Below are positions 59,670 to 64,000 of a DNA stretch of 64,000 nt, in pieces. The DNA is from Paenibacillus eucommiae. Lineage in GTDB: Bacteria; Bacillota; Bacilli; Paenibacillales; NBRC-103111. The stretch lies in the NCBI RefSeq assembly GCF_017874215.1, contig NZ_JAGGLB010000016.1:124001-188000 (forward strand), written 5' to 3'. The notes under the pieces are model-generated. The model did no database searches. It was not told where the DNA came from and worked only from the letters and a program-made list of their open reading frames with translations. The translations under genes were made by a program, and so were the position numbers. Every line of letters starts with the position of its first letter. Position 1 is the first letter of the stretch.

Positions 59670-60572
59670 TTAATCTATAGGGAAATATTGGATTTCCTGG
59701 TCACTAGGTATGGAGTCACCTTCCGTATCCATAATTGCATTTGTTCTGAATTTAAGAATCAGATATCCGATATCTTCAATAGAAATGTCAGCTGACAATT
59801 GCATGATCAGGATTGGTTGATCCGGTACGCCTAGATCCCACGTCAGGGAAATCGGGGTGATCGAAAGTGGTTCCTCGGATTCCTCAGACCCGGACTGCAA
59901 TGGATAGTAAGCTAACGAAAGCACTGTATCCTCAAACGATGTACGATTCGTCGTCGCTGCTGATAAGGGCTTATTAAAATAAACTTGAAGGGCATTTGAA
60001 ACCGGAAAATTCGAAATGCCTAAATCTGCTGTCAATGGATACAGTTCCAACAGCTTCGCTGCAGGACCGTTTGCACTAAGCTGCGCGGAGACACTCGTTC
60101 TGAACTCAACTGTATATTCGCCATCGTTGCGGATATATAATTCATGATCCACCCAATCAAAATCTAAAATATCATCAGGCCCAATCGCAGCATAAAAGGC
60201 AAGCTCTACATTTTGTTTACCCGCTTCATCTAAAGGTGCGCTAAAAATTATTTTTAGAAACTGATCTGTCCACCTGACAGGGAGGTAGGTTGGATTAGGA
60301 TTATCATCAGTATGAGCTCTTTTTACAACATAAGGGGTTTCTTGACTTACAGGAACGGAAAGAGGTCTAATCTGGCTAAGTAAATTTGAAATCTCGCCCG
60401 GAGATGGGCTGCTTTGATTTATGTACTTGACTACATCGTCAATATGTATGCCATCCTCAGCTGTATCTATCTGCAAAGGAGCTGCATAAGTACTTACATG
60501 AACACTAATGAGTGATAAGGATAGAAAAATAATTACGGTTAGACATGAAAGCTTTTGCCATCTTGACTTCAT
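59670..60572 (-). CDS. Secreted protein of unknown function
   Basis: About 300 residues from ATG 60572 (GGAGG six bases upstream). A signal peptide ('LTVIIFLSLSLISVHVSTYA') ends near residue 31. The mature part is beta-rich: 'YLPVRWTDQFLKIIFSAPLD', 'HELYIRNDGEYTVEFRTS', 'NALQVYFNKPLSAATTNRTS'. It resembles Ig-like wall proteins such as SbsA/BIG-type domains, but it has no SLH or sortase signal. The start is preceded by three 12-bp repeats. Function unknown. Confidence 0.7.
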   Translation of the reverse strand: MKSRWQKLSCLTVIIFLSLSLISVHVSTYAAPLQIDTAEDGIHIDDVVKYINQSSPSPGEISNLLSQIRPLSVPVSQETPYVVKRAHTDDNPNPTYLPVRWTDQFLKIIFSAPLDEAGKQNVELAFYAAIGPDDILDFDWVDHELYIRNDGEYTVEFRTSVSAQLSANGPAAKLLELYPLTADLGISNFPVSNALQVYFNKPLSAATTNRTSFEDTVLSLAYYPLQSGSEESEEPLSITPISLTWDLGVPDQPILIMQLSADISIEDIGYLILKFRTNAIMDTEGDSIPSDQEIQYFPID

Positions 60573-60613
60573 CATGAACCTCCAAACAGTCATATTTAAC
60601 AAAAATATTAAGC

Positions 60614-60649
60614 GAAATATTTAACCAAATATTCAACCAAATATTCAAC
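60614..60649. repeat. Three tandem 12-bp repeats in the promoter region
   Basis: GAAATATTTAAC, CAAATATTCAAC, CAAATATTCAAC in tandem, 42-77 bp upstream of the minus-strand gene start (60572). Possible regulator sites or part of the promoter. Confidence 0.8.
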
Positions 60650-61062
60650 AAAATTTTATCACATTTGAGGCTATTGTCATAACCATAATTTACTAAGAGT
60701 ATTAAAAGGGATCAGTGCGATTTTTTTTACATATTAGAAAGTTTAAGTGCTTTACAGTGTTAAATTGTGGAATTAGGCATTAGTTGGCACTATTATTTTA
60801 CTTGGTTGGTTTACAGTGTAAAAGAGGGTGCAGGAGGAGCGAGGCACTGAAAAACATGGATAAAGCGAAAATAAGTTTGAGGGGGAGCCCCATGCGTAAG
60901 CCGAATGATCGTTAAAGAGGACGGATGGCCTCTCCAGATCCTTCTCGGCTGCGCGAGCTTTTCTTCCCAGCTCTTTTGACGCTAGGAAATCCCTTCCAAC
61001 CAAGAGAAAACCCTTGCTGGTTGTCCGTTTGAGCTTGATGTTCGAGCGATTGTAGCTGAGAA
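60650..61062. other. Gene-free repeat-related region
   Basis: No gene. The part from about 60905 shares blocks with 19.4-19.6 kb (ATCGTTAAAGAGGACGGA near 60908; TTGCTGGTTGTCCGTTTGAG near 61014) and leads directly into element B. Confidence 0.6.
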
Positions 61063-61190
61063 GAGGGAATCGATGTGGGAGGAAGAGCTTTAGCGTCCGC
61101 CTTTAAAGATTTGTTTCTTCCTCCTCATCTATACCATTCAAGGGAACAAATCTTTAACAGCGGCTGGATCCCACAGCGATTCTCTCCCTC
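61063..61190. repeat. Structured double inverted repeat, element B
   Basis: Inner stem 61097-61117 with 61142-61163 (about 18 of 21 pairs); outer stem GTGGGA-type 61068-61080 with 61168-61182. Framework bases match element A: GGAAT.GAT.TGGG, GGAA.AGC..TAGCG.CCGCC, ACCATTCAA in the loop and CTCTCCCTCCATG at the end. The stem core differs (AGATTTGTTT against AGTCGTGTTC) and both arms differ together, so pairing is kept. It lies upstream of yunB. Confidence 0.8.
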
Positions 61191-61323
61191 CATGCACCAA
61201 CGTCACGGACACGCACTTCAAAGGACACCGCGAGGCGTCCATCCCAAATATCCAAGCCCTCTTCTTTTTTGCAGGAAGCTTGCATATGGTGATAATAAAC
61301 GGGAACTAGCTGGGGGGAAAAGG

Positions 61324-62121
61324 ATGCGAAGGCGCAGATGGAGAAGCAGTCCTACTGGTAAAAGCAGCCGCAAAAAAAAGCTGATCCTGGCGATGATCAT
61401 TTTTTTTCTGTTCTTTCTGCAGTTTTTTATTTTTGTGGAACGCAATTTAAGGCCGCCGCTGATGAGCTTGGCTAAGGTTAGAATTAAACAAATCGCCACG
61501 CAGACGATTAATTCGGCAATTGCAGATACCATATCCAAGGAAGCCAATGCCGAGCAGCTTATTGATTGGAAAACGGACAATAATGGGAAAATTACTGGAT
61601 TTATGCTCAATTATGCCGAGCATATGCGCATAACGGCTGAAACAATAAACACGGTTCAGAAGGAATTGGATAATCTCACCAGCATGCCGGAGCATATTCC
61701 ACTCGGTCAAGCGCTGAACAGCACCATTCTTGCTTCTTTTGGACCCGATGTTCCTATAAGGCTGCTGCCAGTGGGGAATGTGAAGGTGGATCTAAGCACC
61801 AGGCATCAGAATGCTGGCATTAATATGATCCTTGTCGAGGTTTTCGTGCGGATTATTGCCGAAGTTAAGGTTATCATCCCCTTGGACAGTGAAGCGGAAA
61901 TCGTCGAGACGGAAATTCCGATTTCCTATTCACTGGTTGTAGGGGACGTGCCCACTTATTATTTTGATAACAAAGGTAATCCAGTAGGTACAAACAAAGA
62001 TTCTGCTCCCAATATGGTGCTCCCCAATGTAAGCTTTCCATTGACAAGCGGGGGGAGTGGAGGCGATCTAAACAGCGGAAATGCTGGTAGTGGAAATGGT
62101 AGCAGTGGCAACAGCAATTGA
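61324..62121 (+). CDS. yunB: Sporulation protein YunB
   Basis: 265 residues from ATG 61324, with GGGGGG and AAGG just upstream. The open frame extends back to 61075, but that part lies inside element B and has no ribosome site. A basic N-terminus (MRRRRWRSSPTGKSSRKKK) leads to one membrane helix ('LILAMIIFFLFFLQFFIFVE'). Then 'AKVRIKQIATQTINSAIADT' and 'LLPVGNVKVDLSTRHQNAGI' match YunB. In Bacillus subtilis yunB is a mother-cell sporulation gene. A Gly/Ser/Asn-rich tail is at the C-terminus. The neighbouring M23 gene fits the B. subtilis yunB-lytH neighbourhood. Confidence 0.9.
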   Translation: MRRRRWRSSPTGKSSRKKKLILAMIIFFLFFLQFFIFVERNLRPPLMSLAKVRIKQIATQTINSAIADTISKEANAEQLIDWKTDNNGKITGFMLNYAEHMRITAETINTVQKELDNLTSMPEHIPLGQALNSTILASFGPDVPIRLLPVGNVKVDLSTRHQNAGINMILVEVFVRIIAEVKVIIPLDSEAEIVETEIPISYSLVVGDVPTYYFDNKGNPVGTNKDSAPNMVLPNVSFPLTSGGSGGDLNSGNAGSGNGSSGNSN

Positions 62122-62159
62122 AACCGGAATTGAAACTGGAAATGAAACTGAAATTCGGC

Positions 62160-63236
62160 TTAGGCAGAAGGAGCGGATTTTGTCCGATTCTTCTGCTCTT
62201 CCCGTTCCCAATTTTTTAAGTATGGATAAGGGTTAAATGACCATTCATTTAGACCTGTATCGCGGTACAGCCCATAATGTAAATGAGGAGGGAACTTGCC
62301 GGAGGTTCCAGGCTTGCCATATCCGGAGCTTCCTACCCAGCCTACGGTCTGTCCTGGCTTCACAATATCCCCTTGCTTCAGGTTTTTAGCAAACCCCGAT
62401 AAATGAGCATAGTAGTGGTACGTATTGGTCAGATCCCTGATGCCAACCCGCCAACCGCCGAAGTTGTTCCAGCCAATCAATTCAACGATTCCGTAGCAAG
62501 TGCTCCTGACTGGAACTCCATAACGGGCAAACAAATCCGTGCCTTCATGTGTCCGAAAGCCTCCCCATCCCCGTTTGGCTCCCCAAGTGCTGCGATAGGA
62601 ATAATCTGCGCTCAGCGGCAGAGGAAAAGCATGCTCAAATAAATCAAGTTTTTCTAGATTTTTATATATTTCACTAAATTGTTTAATGCGTTGTACACTC
62701 CGGGTGTTCTGATAGTAAGCCCAAAGACCGATCTGACGATCCGTATCACGATTACCAGACTTGGTTATTTTTGATACCATTGTCTGTAATAAGTCCAAAT
62801 CATTGCTCCGGTCCGCTTTACCGTCTCCAGAGCCATCCTTGCCAATACCGCCAAACCAGGCGATAGACATCGGATTCGTATCTGCTTGATCCGGATTTAG
62901 TGGTCCTGCCCAGACAGCCTCGGGGATTTGAATAGCGATTAAGCCTTGTGGCTGGGCGGTACCTTTCTTTTTTGCAGAAATCAAACTGCGTTCGTATTGA
63001 TCGATAGCAGCCAGCTCATACCAGGGAATTTTGCTGACAAGGGCAAATTCCTCCAATAAATCTTTGCGTTCTGCAAATATGTTTTTCTTCTGCACCTCTG
63101 GATTTTCAGCAGCGAATAAACGTTGGTTTTGACCTAAACCAAAGTCAGAACGCGTCATCTCAAGCACAGAAAGGAGCGTAAAAAGAAAAAGGACTGCATA
63201 AGCAATTTTCATCCATAAGCTGACTTTGTTAACCAT
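62160..63236 (-). CDS. M23 family metallopeptidase, LytH-like
   Basis: About 358 residues. ATG 63236 starts 'VNKVSLWMKIAYAVLFLFTL', a membrane anchor or signal. Two upstream ATGs in AAAGGATGATG are alternatives. The C-terminal LytM/M23 domain has the zinc motifs 'RTHEGTDLF' (about 231-239) and 'HLHYGLYRD' (about 317-325), plus 'HYYAHLSGF'. These enzymes cut peptidoglycan cross-bridges or stem peptides. In B. subtilis the M23 endopeptidase LytH (YunA), a neighbour of yunB, trims spore cortex. That context suggests the same role here. The N-terminal 190 residues are specific to this group. Confidence 0.85.
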   Translation of the reverse strand: MVNKVSLWMKIAYAVLFLFTLLSVLEMTRSDFGLGQNQRLFAAENPEVQKKNIFAERKDLLEEFALVSKIPWYELAAIDQYERSLISAKKKGTAQPQGLIAIQIPEAVWAGPLNPDQADTNPMSIAWFGGIGKDGSGDGKADRSNDLDLLQTMVSKITKSGNRDTDRQIGLWAYYQNTRSVQRIKQFSEIYKNLEKLDLFEHAFPLPLSADYSYRSTWGAKRGWGGFRTHEGTDLFARYGVPVRSTCYGIVELIGWNNFGGWRVGIRDLTNTYHYYAHLSGFAKNLKQGDIVKPGQTVGWVGSSGYGKPGTSGKFPPHLHYGLYRDTGLNEWSFNPYPYLKNWEREEQKNRTKSAPSA

Positions 63237-63399
63237 GATTATCATCATCCTTTACTACATCCATCCGGACTTTTGTTTGTAGGATGCTCTGCTGTTAGAT
63301 TTTTATGCCGCATTTCTGTCGGCTGGGCAGATAATTCCTTTGATGTACCGATTTCTTTTCTGTATGTTTTTTGCTATGATCAATTCAGAGGTGGTTAGG

Positions 63400-63879
63400 G
63401 TGAGCTTTGATCACAGGGAAGAGCACGTGGATGAGAATATGCTGCTAGTACAGGCCAATCTGGATGATATGAACCCGGAGTGGACCTCATACATAACAGA
63501 CAAGCTGTTTGCTGATGGCGCAAATGACGTATACTGGATTCCTATTATTATGAAAAAAGGAAGACCAGGAATTATGCTGAATGTTCTCATCGAGGCGGTT
63601 CGTTTGCAAGCTGTAGAATCCATTATTTTCAGTGAAACGACAACACTTGGTATCCGATATTTGCACGCGTCTTGTCACCGGTTGGCAAGAGAATTTGTAA
63701 CAGTTGAAACACTATGGGGGCCCTTAAAAGTAAAAGCAGCCTTTCATCAGGGCAAACTCGTACAGTATGCTCCTGAATTCAAAGAGTGCGAGGAAGTCGC
63801 AAAGAAGCACCAGGTCCCATTAAAATCAGTCTACGATGAGGTAAGGAAGCAATTCGATGCTGCTCAGAGATCAGGTTGA
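63400..63879 (+). CDS. LarC C-terminal-domain protein (nickel insertion-like)
   Basis: About 159 residues from GTG 63400 (GAGGTGG upstream). It matches the C-terminal half of LarC/DUF111: 'LLVQANLDDMNPEWTSYITD', 'LFADGANDVYWIPIIMKKGR', 'IIFSETTTLGIRYL'. LarC is the CTP-dependent enzyme that inserts nickel into the pincer cofactor of lactate racemase. The N-terminal half is absent and no LarC1 frame lies in the 150 bp upstream. In Lactobacillus the two halves are joined by frameshifting. Here it may be a stand-alone domain or a truncated gene. Confidence 0.8.
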   Translation: MSFDHREEHVDENMLLVQANLDDMNPEWTSYITDKLFADGANDVYWIPIIMKKGRPGIMLNVLIEAVRLQAVESIIFSETTTLGIRYLHASCHRLAREFVTVETLWGPLKVKAAFHQGKLVQYAPEFKECEEVAKKHQVPLKSVYDEVRKQFDAAQRSG

Positions 63880-64000
63880 GTGGGATCAGACAAAAAGTGT
63901 GGGAACATATTGCAGGGGGACACTATCGTTTTGAGTAGGGTTCCTTCTTTGGCAACACGGACATTCCGGTAAGCATCACCGGGGCCAAATGCGGGCTTGT
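63864..64000 (-). CDS. Possible partial CDS running off the window
   Basis: On the minus strand an open frame of 44 codons enters from the window end and stops at TGA 63866-63864. It reads KPAFGPGDAYRNVRVAKEG and onward, a protein-like composition. It would overlap the end of the LarC-like gene by 16 bp. Not recognised; could be chance. Confidence 0.35.
   Translation of the reverse strand, partial: KPAFGPGDAYRNVRVAKEGTLLKTIVSPCNMFPHFLSDPTQPDL

Noticed and set aside
61075..61323. N-terminal extension of the yunB reading frame
   Set aside because: The open frame covers element B, lacks a ribosome site and has no YunB similarity; ATG 61324 has GGGGGG/AAGG upstream.

Overview
The window looks like chromosomal DNA of a Paenibacillus-type, spore-forming Firmicute. 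The evidence is S-layer homology (SLH) anchored giant surface proteins, purine-rich Shine-Dalgarno sites with frequent TTG/GTG starts, a YunB sporulation gene, the alternate lipid II flippase Amj, and moderate, locally AT-rich base composition. I see no rRNA, tRNA, phage or CRISPR locus. One IS91-type insertion sequence is present.

Layout. (1) 1-2.3 kb: small resistance-like enzymes (GNAT, aminoglycoside-phosphotransferase-like, VOC). (2) 2.4-9.2 kb: two divergent secreted SLH proteins. (3) 9.2-13 kb: a lipoprotein, DUF2164, GrpB and a tandem GNAT. (4) 13-14.8 kb: an IS91-like element followed by a large structured inverted repeat. (5) 15-19.4 kb: two GNATs, then an Lsa-type ABC-F ribosome-protection ATPase and a Cfr-like 23S rRNA methyltransferase. 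Each of the last two sits behind a leader that looks like an attenuator. (6) 19.4-20 kb: a gene-free block of palindromic repeats. (7) 20-23.4 kb: Amj, a small hypothetical, PhzF and a copper-amine-oxidase-N-like secreted protein. (8) 23.5-30.6 kb: an AraC regulator divergent from a ~1990-residue SLH/DUF4838 surface protein. (9) 30.8-39.6 kb: housekeeping and resistance-like singletons (VOC, APH-like, HIT, Ada, a possible ADP-ribosyltransferase fold, a C39/BtrH-like protein, a secreted GW/SH3-like protein). (10) 39.7-57.9 kb: a LacI-type regulator and two copies of a module made of a short-chain dehydrogenase plus a giant SLH glycan-active protein. The second module ends with an extra SLH protein. 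(11) 58-64 kb: a NarL response regulator, a small membrane protein coupled to a LuxR-type HTH protein, a secreted protein, yunB, an M23 endopeptidase and a LarC C-terminal-domain protein.

How the parts fit. The 39.7-57.9 kb region reads as a duplicated polysaccharide-responsive locus. Five copies of a 14-bp palindrome (ATAAAT-NN-ATTTAT type) lie in front of lacI, of SDR copy 1 and of SDR copy 2. In both SDR promoters one copy sits at the same distance from a TTGACA -35 box. The second module still carries a decayed lacI fragment. The giant proteins carry SLH anchors, a beta-helix-like spacer, DUF4838 or an unrecognised TIM-barrel-like domain, and many carbohydrate-binding-like modules. They are plausibly cell-surface enzymes for a complex glycan.

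The most novel-looking signals are: a family of intergenic elements (near 14.6, 19.8 and 61.1 kb) whose inner hairpin changes sequence while keeping pairing; the unrecognised catalytic-like domain shared by the 48.4 and 54.0 kb genes; the three-way RNA switch with a start-stop mini-ORF before the ABC-F gene; and the LacI operator set with its lacI relic. All calls come from reading the sequence; no database search was run.
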